A stretch of 64,000 nt of DNA from Collinsella aerofaciens (GCF_015558785.1 NZ_JADMOP010000005.1:1-64000); one strand, 5' to 3'; positions 34,873 through 44,810 are shown, counted from the stretch's first letter. Made by a program: numbers and translations. Notes: a model not told the origin generated them from the sequence alone.

Positions 34873-35013
34873 AACGGCTCCTTTCTGCTGGTTGATGGCT
34901 TAAGCATACGCGGCGGCAGGCGCCCTTCCAAGCAACCGTTGGTTGCACGACGGGGGACCGCGGCGAAGAATTGCGCGCTGCGCCCCACGCCTCCATGCCG
35001 TACAATGACCGGC

Positions 35014-35751
35014 ATGGAACCTATCGCACGCATACATACCGACCTGCCGCAGAAGTTCGGCATTCCGCGCAACAGCTTTTTGGCGCCTCATCTGCAGGGA
35101 CGCATCGTTTTTGAGCCGGAATTTGCCTCCAATGCAGCGGTTGAGGGTCTGGACTTCTTCTCTCACCTGTGGCTGCTGTGGCGCTTTGAAAACGGAACGC
35201 CCGGCGGTACGGCTAAGGACATAGCTACCGATGCCAAGTCGCAAGACAGGTCCGGCACCAATGCCAGGTGGTCGAAAACCGTGCGCCCGCCGCGTCTGGG
35301 TGGAGCCGAGCGCGTGGGCGTGTTTGCCACGCGCAGTCCGTTTCGCCCTAATCCCATTGGGCTTACCTGCGTCAAGCTCGATCGCGTCGAGCTCACCGAC
35401 AATGGCCCCATCATTCATGTGCTGGGGGCCGACCTGCGTGACGGCACACCCATCTACGACATTAAGCCCTACATTCCATTTGCCGACTGTCACCCGGATG
35501 CGACCGGCGGCTGGATTGAGGACGCTCCGTGGCAAGAGCTCGACGTCGAGTTCCCGCAGGCGCTGCAGGATATGGTCCCGCCCGCAAAGCTCCCCGGTCT
35601 GGTCGAGGTTCTTCGCCAAGATCCGCGCCGCGCGGGCAGCAAGCACGAGCCAAACCGCGTTTACCACTTGGCCTACGCCGGGCTCGACATATCGTTTACG
35701 GTCGATGAAACCCAGCTAACCGTAGTCGCCGTCAACGACGCGCGAGACTAA
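35014..35751 (+). CDS. trmO: tRNA (N6-threonylcarbamoyladenosine-37-N6)-methyltransferase TrmO
   Basis: The 245-residue protein begins MEPIARIHTDLPQKFGIPR, the hallmark of TrmO (TsaA/YaeB) proteins. It contains the beta-barrel SAM-binding motifs FFSHLWLLWRFEN, VGVFATRSPFRPNPIGLT and LRDGTPIYDIKPYIPFAD. The C-terminal part (YHLAYAGLDISFTVDE) is the small extra domain seen in bacterial members. It adds a methyl group to t6A at position 37 of some threonine tRNAs. The chosen ATG gives the conserved N-terminus; an ATG nine bases earlier would add MTG. No clear Shine-Dalgarno sequence precedes it. Confidence 0.9.
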   Translation: MEPIARIHTDLPQKFGIPRNSFLAPHLQGRIVFEPEFASNAAVEGLDFFSHLWLLWRFENGTPGGTAKDIATDAKSQDRSGTNARWSKTVRPPRLGGAERVGVFATRSPFRPNPIGLTCVKLDRVELTDNGPIIHVLGADLRDGTPIYDIKPYIPFADCHPDATGGWIEDAPWQELDVEFPQALQDMVPPAKLPGLVEVLRQDPRRAGSKHEPNRVYHLAYAGLDISFTVDETQLTVVAVNDARD

Positions 35752-35863
35752 CCGGCCATTCGTCCGCACCCGTCAAATTAAGCGCCAAACCCCGCGCCAA
35801 AACCGCCCACGCTGGTGGACAATAACGCCTACCGAATCATTCCGCTCTGCACGGGAGTCCAGC

Positions 35864-37078
35864 ATGAAATATGACTTCACTTCAATCATCGACCGCCACG
35901 GCATGGACTCCATCGCCGTTGACTCTTGGGGCGAGATCCCCGGCATGGCTCCGAACGCACCCGACGAGGGCTTCGACCGCATCCCTATGTGGGTGGCCGA
36001 CATGAATTTTGCCACGGTGCCCACGGTCCAGGAGTACATCATCAAGCGCGCTCAGCACCCCATGTTTGGCTACTTCAATCCGCGTCCCGAGTATTTCGAT
36101 CGCATCATCGAATGGCAGAGGCGCCGCAATGGCGTTGAGGGCTTGGCACCGGAGCATATCGGCTACGAAAACGGCGTGCTGGGCGGTGTCGTGTCGACGT
36201 TGCGCGCGTATGTCCAGCCGGGCGATGCGGTGCTGGTCCATAGCCCCACCTACATCGGCTTTACCAAATCCATCGAAGCCGCGGGCTATCGTATTGTCCA
36301 CAGCCCGCTTAAGCTCGACGATCAAGGCGTGTGGCGTATGGACTTTGAGGACATGGAGCACAAGCTCGCCCAAAACCACATCCATGCCGCGGTGTTCTGC
36401 TCGCCGCACAATCCCTGCGGCCGCGTATGGGAGCGCGACGAGATCGAGCGCGCCATGGACATCTATCGCCAGCACGATTGTGTGGTGATCTCGGACGAGA
36501 TTTGGTCCGATATCATCCTGCCGGGGCACAAGCATATCCCGACGCAGTCGGTGAGCGAGGATGCCCGCATGCGTACGGTTGCCCTCTACGCGCCCAGCAA
36601 GACGTTCAACCTGGCGGGCTTGGTCGGCAGCTACCACATTATCTACAACGAGACGCTGCGCGACCGCATATGCGCTGTGTCTAACAAGACCCACTACAAC
36701 GAGATGAATGTCCTCTCCATGCATGCGCTTATCGGTGCCTACCAGCCGCAAGGCTACGAGTGGGTGGACGAGCTCAACCAGGTGCTTGCCGGCAATATCG
36801 AGTACTTCTGCGATTACGTGGACGAGCATTTTGGGGGCGTGTCCTATTCGCGTCCGCAGGGCACGTACATGGTGTTTCTGGACTGCACCGAGTGGTGCCG
36901 CGAGCATGGCCGCGATATTCAGTGGTTGCTCGACGAGGGGGGGCGCGTGGGCGTGGGGTATCAGGACGGCCGCCCGTTCCACGGGCCCCGCCACATTCGC
37001 GTGAATCTGGCGCTGCCGCTTTCGCGCGTGAGGGAAGCGTGCGACCGCCTGGACCGCTACGTTTTTAATGCACGGTAA
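35864..37078 (+). CDS. MalY/PatB-type PLP-dependent aminotransferase (cystathionine beta-lyase)
   Basis: This 404-residue fold-type I PLP enzyme carries the Schiff-base Lys246 in YAPSKTFNLAGL, Asp211 in VISDEIWSDI, the PHNPCGRVW motif (181-189) and the start motif PMWVADMNFATVP of PatB/MalY. Enzymes of this group split cystathionine or cysteine-S-conjugates to give pyruvate, ammonia and a thiol. The C-terminal substrate arginine lies in HIRVNLALP. GGGAG lies before the start. It is monocistronic as far as visible, with a hairpin at 37091-37128 after it. In gut bacteria such enzymes can release volatile thiols; the actual substrate is not shown. Confidence 0.92.
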   Translation: MKYDFTSIIDRHGMDSIAVDSWGEIPGMAPNAPDEGFDRIPMWVADMNFATVPTVQEYIIKRAQHPMFGYFNPRPEYFDRIIEWQRRRNGVEGLAPEHIGYENGVLGGVVSTLRAYVQPGDAVLVHSPTYIGFTKSIEAAGYRIVHSPLKLDDQGVWRMDFEDMEHKLAQNHIHAAVFCSPHNPCGRVWERDEIERAMDIYRQHDCVVISDEIWSDIILPGHKHIPTQSVSEDARMRTVALYAPSKTFNLAGLVGSYHIIYNETLRDRICAVSNKTHYNEMNVLSMHALIGAYQPQGYEWVDELNQVLAGNIEYFCDYVDEHFGGVSYSRPQGTYMVFLDCTEWCREHGRDIQWLLDEGGRVGVGYQDGRPFHGPRHIRVNLALPLSRVREACDRLDRYVFNAR

Positions 37079-37090
37079 GCGCGCACTGCA

Positions 37091-37128
37091 TGCGGAGCCT
37101 TCTGCCAAGTCGGCTAGAAGGCCCCGCA
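37091..37128. terminator. Hairpin between convergent genes
   Basis: TGCGG-A-GCCTTCT (37091-37103) pairs with AGAAGGC-C-CCGCA (37116-37128). No T-run follows on either strand, so it is a weak terminator candidate between patB-like and the FMN-binding protein gene. Confidence 0.45.
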
Positions 37129-37173
37129 TGGTAATGCGTCTGTAACCATTGGGCGCAGACCTGCTGCGGAGGT

Positions 37174-37653
37174 TTATTTTTCTTGAATCTGCTTGCCGCA
37201 AAGATGCTCAATCGTAATCTCGTAGAGCTGGACGCCCTTAATGTCCTTGGCGATTTCCTCTTCGACTTCCTCGGCAGAAGGGTAGTACTTAAGGGCGAGC
37301 TGGCGGACTTTGTCCTCGATAAACGCGGGGGTGTCATTCGCCAGGCGACAACGGCCAAAGACCACGGTACTCATAACGTAGGGAGCCCAGTCATTGTCCT
37401 TATACCACTCGTTACCGTAAACGGTAAAGCAGATCTTGTCATCGCGTTTGAGTGCGTCGACCTTGTGGCCGGCTTTGGCGCCATGGAAATAAATCTTGTC
37501 GTGCTCGGCGTCAAAGAAGTAGTTGACGGGAATGGCATAGGGGTAGCCATCATCGCCGTTGACGGCAAAGACGCCGCGCTTGCAGGTGGCGAGCAACTTG
37601 CGCGCTTCCTCGTCAGTGATGGCGCGTTTCTTTCGACGTAAGGGCCTAAACAT
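37174..37653 (-). CDS. Pyridoxamine 5'-phosphate oxidase-fold FMN-binding protein
   Basis: The 159-residue split-barrel protein reads EEARKLLATCKRGVFAVNGD, PYAIPVNYFFD and KIYFHGAKAGHKVDALK, the characteristic first half of the FMN-binding split barrel of the NimA/PNPOx type. A helical end follows (YPSAEEVEEEIAKDIKG). AAAGGAAG lies before the start. Homologues include nitroimidazole reductases and many proteins of unknown activity; a histidine at the NimA position is not clearly identifiable, so resistance should not be assumed. The gene faces patB-like and ends 95 bases from it. Confidence 0.85.
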   Translation of the reverse strand: MFRPLRRKKRAITDEEARKLLATCKRGVFAVNGDDGYPYAIPVNYFFDAEHDKIYFHGAKAGHKVDALKRDDKICFTVYGNEWYKDNDWAPYVMSTVVFGRCRLANDTPAFIEDKVRQLALKYYPSAEEVEEEIAKDIKGVQLYEITIEHLCGKQIQEK

Positions 37654-37693
37654 CGTTGGCTTCCTTTCTGGTCGTGCGTGGTTGCTGCAAAAA

Positions 37694-40499
37694 CTATAGC
37701 GAAACGGATCCGTTTTTCTTGATGCGGGCGAGTATGTTTTTGAGCTTGTTAAAGTCGAGCGGTTTGGACAGATGGGCGTTCATGCCAGCATCGTGTGCCG
37801 CCTTGGCGTCCTCGGCAAAGGCATTGGCGGTGAGCGCGATGATAGGGATATCGGCTGCATCGACCTTCTCGCTCAGACGAATCGCGCGGGTTGCCTCATA
37901 GCCGTCCATGTCCGGCATCATAATGTCCATCAGGATCGCATCGAAGCTGCCGGCGGGATGCGATAGGTACAGATCGACGACCTCGTTGCCGTTGGCGGCG
38001 CGGGTGACCACGACGCCCTCGGATTCTAGCAGCGTCTGGGCAATCTCGGCATTCAATTCGTTGTCTTCGGCGAGCAGCACGTTCATGTCGGTGAGCGAGC
38101 AGTCGGGCGCACTCTCAACCGTATTCGCCCGCGCCTGGGGATTCTCGTCGATATCGAGCGGAATCTCCACGTAGAACGAGGTGCCCACATGGAGCTCACT
38201 GGTGACTTCGATGGTGCCGCCCATCAGTTCAATAAGCGACTTGACGATTGGCATGCCCATGCCGGTTCCTTGGAACTTGCTGCGCGCATCGTCACCTTCT
38301 TGGGCAAACGGCTCATAGATATGCTGTAAAAACTTGGGAGTCATGCCAATGCCGGTATCCGAAACGCTAAAGCAAAAGAGTGCGCGCCCGTTATCGAGTG
38401 GCTTGGTCTTTGAACTAAAGGTGACGGAGCCGCCGTGCTTGTTGTACTTAATGCTGTTGTCTAACAGGTTGATCATGATCTGTCGGATATGGGTGGGACT
38501 GCCGATCATGTATGGCCCCGTGGCGTACGGCAGACTATTGTCCTGCATGGTGATGCCGTTACTGGACGCGCGGAGCTTGCACAGAACCAGCGTATTGTCA
38601 CAGAGCTCTTTGAGGTTAAAAGGCGCATGCTCCAGTGTTAGCTTGCGGTCTTCGATTTTGCCCATCTCGAGGATGTCGTTGATCAGCGAGAGCAGGTGAT
38701 TGGCGGCAACGCGCGCCTTGGCACGGCTCTCGCGGGCGACCTTGATATCGCCTTCCTTCAATTCCTCAATCTCGATAAGGCCCAGGATACCGTTGAGCGG
38801 CGTACGGATGTCGTGGCTCATGCGCGTGAGGAATGCCGTCTTAGCGGCGTTGGCAGCGTCGGCTTTTTTTGCGCTCGGTTCGAGCGCGCACGAGCGCCCA
38901 GATGAGCAGGACGATGCCGACCGACAACATACCGATGAGGGTAGCGGCAATGGCGGTGCGGTTGCGAAAAAGGAATTGAAGCGTGTCTGATTCCTGGGTC
39001 GTGTACGACGTGGAGGAGTAATTGCTTGCGGAGAGCGATTCTCCGGCATTGATGATGCCCTTGTTGATGATTCCCAGCAGCTCGGGCTTTCCGCGCGAAA
39101 TCCAGCACGAGAGCTCACAGGTGTCAGGGAGCTCGACCGTCTCGTAGTCCTTGAGATCATGACGGTCACCGATGGTTTTTATGCGTGAGCTGGGAGCGAC
39201 GATGCAGTGCGCCATTCCCTTCCTGAGGGCGTCGAACGCTTCATCGTCGGATTGGTATTCGGTCACGGTCGCTGTGGGGAACAGACTTTCAAGTGCATTT
39301 TTGTTGACAAACGATGATTTGGTACAGGCGATGTTCTGAAGGTCTTTGTTCAGGTCGCTGCCGGTGTGGATGGCGGTGAGGGATATGGTCCCCAACGATA
39401 TCGACTGCACAACGCCTGATTGCTCGGCAAACCAGTAATCTCGGTATACCGGCAGCACAACGTCTATGCTTCCCTTTGACAGGGCTTTTGACATCATCTT
39501 GTAGCTATCAAAGGCGACGGTTTTGACCGTAATGCCAAATTTATCGTGCAACGTCGTCGCAAGCGATGCGAGCGAGCCTTCCATTTCGCCGTTTTCGTCT
39601 TCGTTGCAGTAGGGGAGTCTGCCCGTAATGTAGCCGAGCGTGATGGTGTTGTCATTTGTTTTGAGCCAGGAACGTTCGGGGCCGTTGAGCGATGATGAAC
39701 CGCTGTTTTGGGCCGAGTAGTTAGATTTGACTTCGTCGATATAGCGTGGGTTGACGCGGGCGATTGCCGACATGGCGGCATTGATGTCGTCCATCAGGTC
39801 GGGGCGGCTTTTGGGGACGGCAAAATAGTAGTCGCTCGAACCAATGTAGAACATGGGGGAGGCGCTGGGTGACGAGGTCGTGTCGTTCATGATGATGGCA
39901 TCGACCTCGTTGTTTGCGAGCGCGTCAAAGAGGGCACCGCCAGTGTTGATTTCTTTATAGGTGCAGGTAATGCCTTCGTTGGCGAGCCACTGCTGGCCAA
40001 CGAAGGTTTGCATAACGCCGGGGTTGCAGCCGATGGTAAGGCCTTGGAGCGCTTGGGGGTCACCCTTGGCCAGATCGTCGCGATCGGGCTTGGCGTAGAT
40101 GAAGTAGCGCTCGGTGCCCTCGGGGTTCGAGGAAAAGAGCAGCTTTTGGGCACGTTCCTCGGAGTAGGAGATGTTGGGCATGAGGTCGATCTCGCCCGCC
40201 TCGAGCATGTCCAAAAGCTCGGTGAAGGTGCCGGAGACGTATTCGTACCGCCAGCCGGGCGTGTAGTACGACAGGGTCTGGAGGTACTCGTAACCCCATC
40301 CCGAGAGACGCTCGCCGGGGGTGCCGTCCTGGAAGCCCTCGTTGTTGACGAGCCAACCAACGCGGACCGTCTTGACTGGCTGACTAGAGTCATCGGCAAA
40401 AGCCTGAACAGGCGCGATTGAACTCAGCACGGCAAGCGCGGCAAGCACAATGGTCAGGGCGCGACATATAACTGAACGAAGGGCAGTGGCAGCTCTCAC
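37694..40499 (-). pseudogene. Hybrid sensor histidine kinase with two substrate-binding-type domains, frameshifted at an A7 run
   Basis: The first part, from a GTG start with AGGA six bases upstream, has a signal peptide and two periplasmic-binding SBP_bac_3-like domains (about 40-270 and 280-480). A membrane helix follows (about 513-535), then ALVRARTERKK. Here the frame meets AAAAAAA (38864-38870 on the plus strand as T7) and turns to nonsense. Removing one A continues as ADAANAAKTAFLTRMSHDIR with the phosphoacceptor His, HATPase boxes (NLLDNSIKYN, DTGIGMTP, GTGMGMPIVKSL) and a receiver domain (ILMDIMMPDMDGYEA). About 935 residues result. The gene may be truly broken, a sequencing error, or decoded by slippage. 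Confidence 0.82.
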
Positions 40500-40586
40500 A
40501 TGCAATCCTAACGAATCGAGACATTACCGCATAAGGATACCAGCTCAGCCTGCCCAGTTGGCAGCTGTACCGCTAAACGCTCCCGC

Positions 40587-40644
40587 CCGGCAGCTGGGGA
40601 CAGTCCCTTTCTGCCGGCACAAAAGGAACGTCCCTGGCTGCCGG
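40587..40644. repeat. Palindromic element with GGGGACAGTCCCTTT core
   Basis: CCGGCAGC (40587-40594) and GCTGCCGG (40637-40644) close a long imperfect stem containing GGGGACAGTCCCTTT and its partner AAAGGAACGTCCC. It lies between the divergent kinase and channel genes and combines the sequence features of the AAAGGGAC and GGGGACGTTC repeat families. Confidence 0.7.
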
Positions 40645-40697
40645 TTGTGGGACAATACCGGGCGAACGTGATTGAGCGTCTGGGAAAAGGGGTCGCG

Positions 40698-41123
40698 ATG
40701 AACAAGTTGAGGACGCTTGCCGATGTGCTGCGACAGGCTGGCTTTGCGCGCATCACGGGTCTGTTTCTTATCTTTTACCTGCTGTGCTCGACGGCTGTCT
40801 GGCTGTCCGAGCCTACGACCCTCACCTTTGGCGATGGACTTTGGTTTAGCTTCGAGACGGTCTCGACCATCGGCTTTGGCGACATTCCGGCCGAAACACC
40901 GGTTGCCCGCGCTATTACCGTCGTCTTGAGCGTTATTAGCATCTTCTACATCGCCATGCTCACGGGCGTGGCGGTGAACTACTGCAATACGCTCATCAAG
41001 ATGCGTCAAAAGGACACCATGGCGCGCTTTATGGACGATCTTGAGCATTTGGAAGAGCTCGATCGCGACCAGCTCGCCGATCTGTCGCGCCGCGTGCGCG
41101 AATATCGGCGCCGCCAACGCTAG
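40698..41123 (+). CDS. Two-TM potassium channel-like protein
   Basis: The 141-residue membrane protein has a first helix at about 18-37, a pore helix GLWFSFETVSTIGFGD with the selectivity filter TIGFGD (57-62) and a second helix at about 68-94. A charged cytoplasmic coiled tail follows (LEHLEELDRDQLADLSRRVR). This is the minimal K+ channel plan (Ion_trans_2). No RCK or nucleotide-binding domain is attached, so the gating signal is unknown. The start has AAAAGGGG upstream. It is followed 36 bases later by the LOG-family gene on the same strand. Confidence 0.88.
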   Translation: MNKLRTLADVLRQAGFARITGLFLIFYLLCSTAVWLSEPTTLTFGDGLWFSFETVSTIGFGDIPAETPVARAITVVLSVISIFYIAMLTGVAVNYCNTLIKMRQKDTMARFMDDLEHLEELDRDQLADLSRRVREYRRRQR

Positions 41124-41159
41124 AGCGGGCGCCGCGCGTCACAATGAGGGGGACTGAAT

Positions 41160-41693
41160 ATGAATATCACCGTGTATCTGGGTGCCAGCGTCGGCAATGA
41201 CCCGGCGTTTCTGCCCGCGGTGCAGGAGCTGGGCAACTGGATTGGCGCCAACGGCCAGGCGCTCGTGTACGGTGGGTCCAAGTCGGGACTGATGGGCGCT
41301 CTCGCCGATAGCGTACTCGAGGCAGGTGGACACGTGACGGGTGTTGAGCCGAGCTTTTTTATAGAGGCCGAATTTCAACACGACGGCATTGACGACCTCA
41401 TCGTGACGAGTGATATGGCCGAGCGCAAAGCCAAGATGATTGAGCTCGGCGATGCGTTCATCGCCTTTCCCGGTGGCACGGGCACGCTCGAGGAGATTGC
41501 CGAGGTCATGTCCGCGGTGTCATTGGGGCACCTGAGCGCTCCGTGCATCCTGTATAACCTGGACGGTTACTACAACGACCTCAAGGCGCTGCTCGGGCAC
41601 ATGATTGATAAAGGGCTTTCGAGCCCGAGGCGCCAGCACGGCATCTACTTTGCCGACGATTTGCGCGAGATTGTCTCGATTATCAACGGATGA
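41160..41693 (+). CDS. LOG-family (lysine decarboxylase-like) nucleotide phosphoribohydrolase
   Basis: This 177-residue protein has the LOG signatures YGGSKSGLMG (37-46) and PGGTGTLEE (104-112), which bind the phosphate and hydrolyse the N-glycosidic bond of cytokinin riboside or purine 5'-monophosphates. The opening strand NITVYLGAS is also typical. Members were long misnamed lysine decarboxylases. It follows the potassium channel gene and precedes the chloride channel gene on the same strand, without evident functional link. A GGGGGA stretch precedes the start. Confidence 0.92.
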   Translation: MNITVYLGASVGNDPAFLPAVQELGNWIGANGQALVYGGSKSGLMGALADSVLEAGGHVTGVEPSFFIEAEFQHDGIDDLIVTSDMAERKAKMIELGDAFIAFPGGTGTLEEIAEVMSAVSLGHLSAPCILYNLDGYYNDLKALLGHMIDKGLSSPRRQHGIYFADDLREIVSIING

Positions 41694-41818
41694 GTCTTGA
41701 GCCTGTCCCGCTATGGCTCCCAATGGTGCCGTTTGCGGCGCAGACGGTTGGCTCGTTCGGGCAACGCTCGCTCTACAATAAAACATAACTATGTCGACTT
41801 TGACCGCGGGAGGACCCG

Positions 41819-43123
41819 ATGGATAACCTTGCCAAACCCACAAACCGCGCGCTGTTTTTAGTTAGCGTTGCTGTGACCGGTGCGTTCGCAGGTGCCGCGG
41901 TCTGGCTGTTCTTTTTTGCGATGGAGCACGGTATCGACTATCTGTGGACCGAGATTCCGCACGCGCTGGGCGTCGCTTCGCCCGAGCTCGCCAGCGGCCC
42001 GTTTGGCTTTTTGCCGTACCCGTTTTTTGTCTGCCTGCTGGGCGGCCTATTAATCGGTCTGTACGAAAAGATGACAGGCGCCAAGACCGATGACCTCAAC
42101 CAGGTGATGGCTAAGGTTAAGCAAGACGGGCGCTACCCGTACGACAACCTGGGCAAGCTTTCGCTCGCGGCGTTGCTGCCGCTGCTGTTTGGCGGCAGCA
42201 TTGGACCGGAGGCCGGTCTGACCGGTGTTATCGCGGGTCTGTGCAGCTGGGTCGGCGACCGTATGCGTTGCTTTGGCGCCGAGTTTAGGGAGCTCACGCT
42301 GCTGGGCACCCAGGCTGCCCTGACGGCGCTCTTTACCGCGCCCGTCTTTGGCTTTGTAGCACCGCTTGCCGGTAGCGCCGACGGCCAGGGCGAAGACGCC
42401 GACGATGAGTCCACGTCCGGCGAGATCACCATCAAGCTACCCAAGGTGCAAAAGACCGTGGTCTATGGCATCGCGATTGCCGGCGGTCTGGGCACCTACC
42501 TGCTGCTTGGCCAGCTTGTGGGCGGCGGCATGGGCATGCCCAGGTTCGAGTCCGCCGAGGTGGGCAACCTGGAACTTGCCTGGCTCATTCCGCTGGCGTT
42601 GGTCGGCACCGTTTGCGGCTGGCTGTACTTTGTCTCCGAGCACGCAAGCGAGGCGCTGTCTCATGCAATAGGGGAGCGTCCTGTCGTCAAAGCCATGCTG
42701 GCCGGTCTGGCGCTCGCCATCTGCGGCACGGTCCTGCCCTACACCATGTTTGCCGGCGAGACCCAGGCCGACGTGCTCATGGAAACCTACCTGACCATTC
42801 CCGCCGGCGTGCTTATCGCGACCGGTCTTGTCAAAGCCATGCTGACCCCCGCCCTCATCAACCTGGGCTGGCGCGGCGGCCACTTCTTCCCGGTTATCTT
42901 CTCGGGCGTAAGCCTGGGCTATGGCCTTGCTATCCTCACCGGCGCAGATCCGGTCTTTTGCGTCGCCGTCTGCACGGCATCGACGATGGGTGCGGTCATG
43001 CGCCAGCCGGTCATGGTCGTGGGCCTGCTGCTCATGTGCTTCCCACTCAAAGGTATCGTCTGCATGATCATCGCCGCCGTTATCGCTTCCGGCATTCCGC
43101 TGCCCAAGCCGCTGCGCAAGTAG
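41819..43123 (+). CDS. ClC-type chloride channel or transporter
   Basis: The 434-residue protein has about ten hydrophobic helices and the ClC signature GGSIGPEAGLTG (125-136). Its first part is an inverted membrane repeat half and its second contains LGWRGGHFFPVIFSGVSLGYG. The position of the gating glutamate in GREGP is Ile here (GSIGP), with Glu131 two residues later, a trait of a bacterial sub-branch. An acidic inner loop (DGQGEDADDESTSGE) is inserted between helices. GGGAGG lies before the start. It should move chloride or a related anion, possibly in acid or osmotic responses. The transport mode cannot be deduced. Confidence 0.88.
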   Translation: MDNLAKPTNRALFLVSVAVTGAFAGAAVWLFFFAMEHGIDYLWTEIPHALGVASPELASGPFGFLPYPFFVCLLGGLLIGLYEKMTGAKTDDLNQVMAKVKQDGRYPYDNLGKLSLAALLPLLFGGSIGPEAGLTGVIAGLCSWVGDRMRCFGAEFRELTLLGTQAALTALFTAPVFGFVAPLAGSADGQGEDADDESTSGEITIKLPKVQKTVVYGIAIAGGLGTYLLLGQLVGGGMGMPRFESAEVGNLELAWLIPLALVGTVCGWLYFVSEHASEALSHAIGERPVVKAMLAGLALAICGTVLPYTMFAGETQADVLMETYLTIPAGVLIATGLVKAMLTPALINLGWRGGHFFPVIFSGVSLGYGLAILTGADPVFCVAVCTASTMGAVMRQPVMVVGLLLMCFPLKGIVCMIIAAVIASGIPLPKPLRK

Positions 43124-43210
43124 CGCGGTGGCGCACGCCGAGGACATGCCATTTGTCACGGATTTGCGGGGGGGGGCGATCGCGTCCTTCGTGGATTGAG
43201 ACTCGCGTGG

Positions 43211-43909
43211 CTACAGATCGCGTACTCGATAAACCTTGGTGCTGACGGTGCAGCTGATTACGCATAGCGCGAGGGCCAGTACGGCAATTCCTGCGCACAG
43301 ACAGCCAAGGACGGCGGGATCGGGATTCGCTCCGGCAATCGACATGAGCCAGTTGCTGATGGGGTTGGAGGAACTCAACGTTGCCATGGTAAGGCACCCG
43401 AGCATGGCAAACAGGCCGACGGATAGGCGCAGCGCCTCCATGTGTCCAAATCGAAAGAACAGCGGCTGCGCCAAAAACACCATCATGAGGGAAATGAGCA
43501 TCGAGGCTGCCGAGGCGATTGCGATTTCAAAGACCGTCTGTCCCGTCGAAGGAATGCCCGCGCTGTTGAAGAGCGGGATGGCGACGATACGCAAAAGCGT
43601 AGCTGCACATGCCATGACGGCGGAGAAGACAATAACGCTCAGGTAGCGTGCACAAATAATGTCTTTGCGCGAGAAGGGCAGCGTTGCCCGATAGCGCTCC
43701 CAGCCATTTTGATTGTCGAAGCCGGCCAGCGAGCTCATGACCATGATGGGCGACATGGCACTGACCGCGCAGGCGCCAGCGCTCATGCCGGAATCGCCAT
43801 CCGACGCGTTGGCAAGAGTCAGCACGACGAAGATAAACAGGCCGACGCCCGCGATGCTCGGGATGAGCGTGCGAACGATGGCGAGTTCGGACATAAAGGC
43901 CCGTTTCAT
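43211..43909 (-). CDS. ABC-2-type permease (BcrB/YtrC-like)
   Basis: This 232-residue protein has six hydrophobic helices (around 15-34, 48-60, 85-110, 122-150, 160-180 and 195-220) and the start MKRAFMSELAIVRTLIPSIA. It is the membrane partner of the ATPase encoded directly upstream; their genes overlap by ATGA (43906-43909). A GntR-family repressor of the YtrA type opens the operon. Such three-gene sets export antimicrobial peptides or respond to cell-wall stress. The substrate is unknown. Confidence 0.82.
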   Translation of the reverse strand: MKRAFMSELAIVRTLIPSIAGVGLFIFVVLTLANASDGDSGMSAGACAVSAMSPIMVMSSLAGFDNQNGWERYRATLPFSRKDIICARYLSVIVFSAVMACAATLLRIVAIPLFNSAGIPSTGQTVFEIAIASAASMLISLMMVFLAQPLFFRFGHMEALRLSVGLFAMLGCLTMATLSSSNPISNWLMSIAGANPDPAVLGCLCAGIAVLALALCVISCTVSTKVYRVRDL

Positions 43910-44787
43910 TTCGAAGCCCCTTTCAGCATGAGGCGCAGATAGTCATCAATGGTTGCCCGATCGCAGGGAATCTCGGGGAAGGCCTCGAGTGTTTCGCGAC
44001 GGTTGGGTACGAGTACGTTCACGCTGTAGGCATGGCGGGCGGCGCGGGCACCTTCGACGCAAGCCATAAGCTCGGCGGCCTGTGCTTGGGTGCAGTGGGC
44101 GATGCCGGCTCGGTCGGTAATGTCCTCGCGCGGCAGGTCAAACACAATCGAGCCGTTATCGATGCAGATGACGCGGTCGGCAGCGCGATCGAGGTCGGAC
44201 GTAATGTGGCTCGAGAGCAGCACGCTGTGCAGGCCGCCGGAAACAAAGGCGAGCAGTTCATCAAGCAGCTCCTCGCGTGCCATGGGATCGAGGCCCGCGG
44301 TGGCTTCGTCCAAAACGAGCAGCTTGGCCTTGTGGCTGAGTGCGCAGGCAAGCTGCAGTTTCATGCCCATGCCGCGGGAGAGGTCCTTGACCTTTGTCTT
44401 GGGATCGAGGCCAAATCGGTTGATGAATCGGGCGAACGTTTCGCGGTCCCACGTGGGGTACGCTGGGCCTACGAGCGACTCGATCTGGCCCACCTTGAGC
44501 GTGGAGGGGAAGGGGCACGTGTCCAGGACAAGACCGATGTGGGAACGCAGGCAGCGCTGCGCCTCACCGGGTGCGTCGGCGCCACAGTGCTGCTCAAACA
44601 GGTGTACCTCGCCGGCATCGAGTTTGATAAGCCCAAGCGCGGCTCGAATCGTCGTTGTTTTGCCGGCACCGTTGGCACCCACAAAGCCGACGATCTGGCC
44701 AGGCTCCACGGCAAGCGTGACGTCGCGCAGCGAAAAACGGTCACTCACATGGCGTGAGATGCCTTTGAGTTCTAAAAGGTTTTGCAT
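43906..44787 (-). CDS. ABC transporter ATP-binding protein
   Basis: The 293-residue ATPase has Walker A GANGAGKTT (37-45), Q-loop near 85, signature LSRGMGMKL (a variant of LSGGQ) and Walker B LLVLDEATAGLDP followed by the switch His in LLSSHIT. A C-terminal extension of about 80 residues (ARHAYSVNVLVPNRRETLEAF) is typical for the YtrB/BcrA branch. AAAGG lies upstream. It is the middle gene of the GntR-ATPase-permease operon. Confidence 0.9.
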   Translation of the reverse strand: MQNLLELKGISRHVSDRFSLRDVTLAVEPGQIVGFVGANGAGKTTTIRAALGLIKLDAGEVHLFEQHCGADAPGEAQRCLRSHIGLVLDTCPFPSTLKVGQIESLVGPAYPTWDRETFARFINRFGLDPKTKVKDLSRGMGMKLQLACALSHKAKLLVLDEATAGLDPMAREELLDELLAFVSGGLHSVLLSSHITSDLDRAADRVICIDNGSIVFDLPREDITDRAGIAHCTQAQAAELMACVEGARAARHAYSVNVLVPNRRETLEAFPEIPCDRATIDDYLRLMLKGASK

Positions 44788-44810
44788 GGTATAGCCTTTC
44801 TTGCAGATGG

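Noticed and set aside
35882-37201. 439-codon frame antisense to the PatB-like gene
   Set aside because: Shadow of the aminotransferase; no ribosome binding site or domain.
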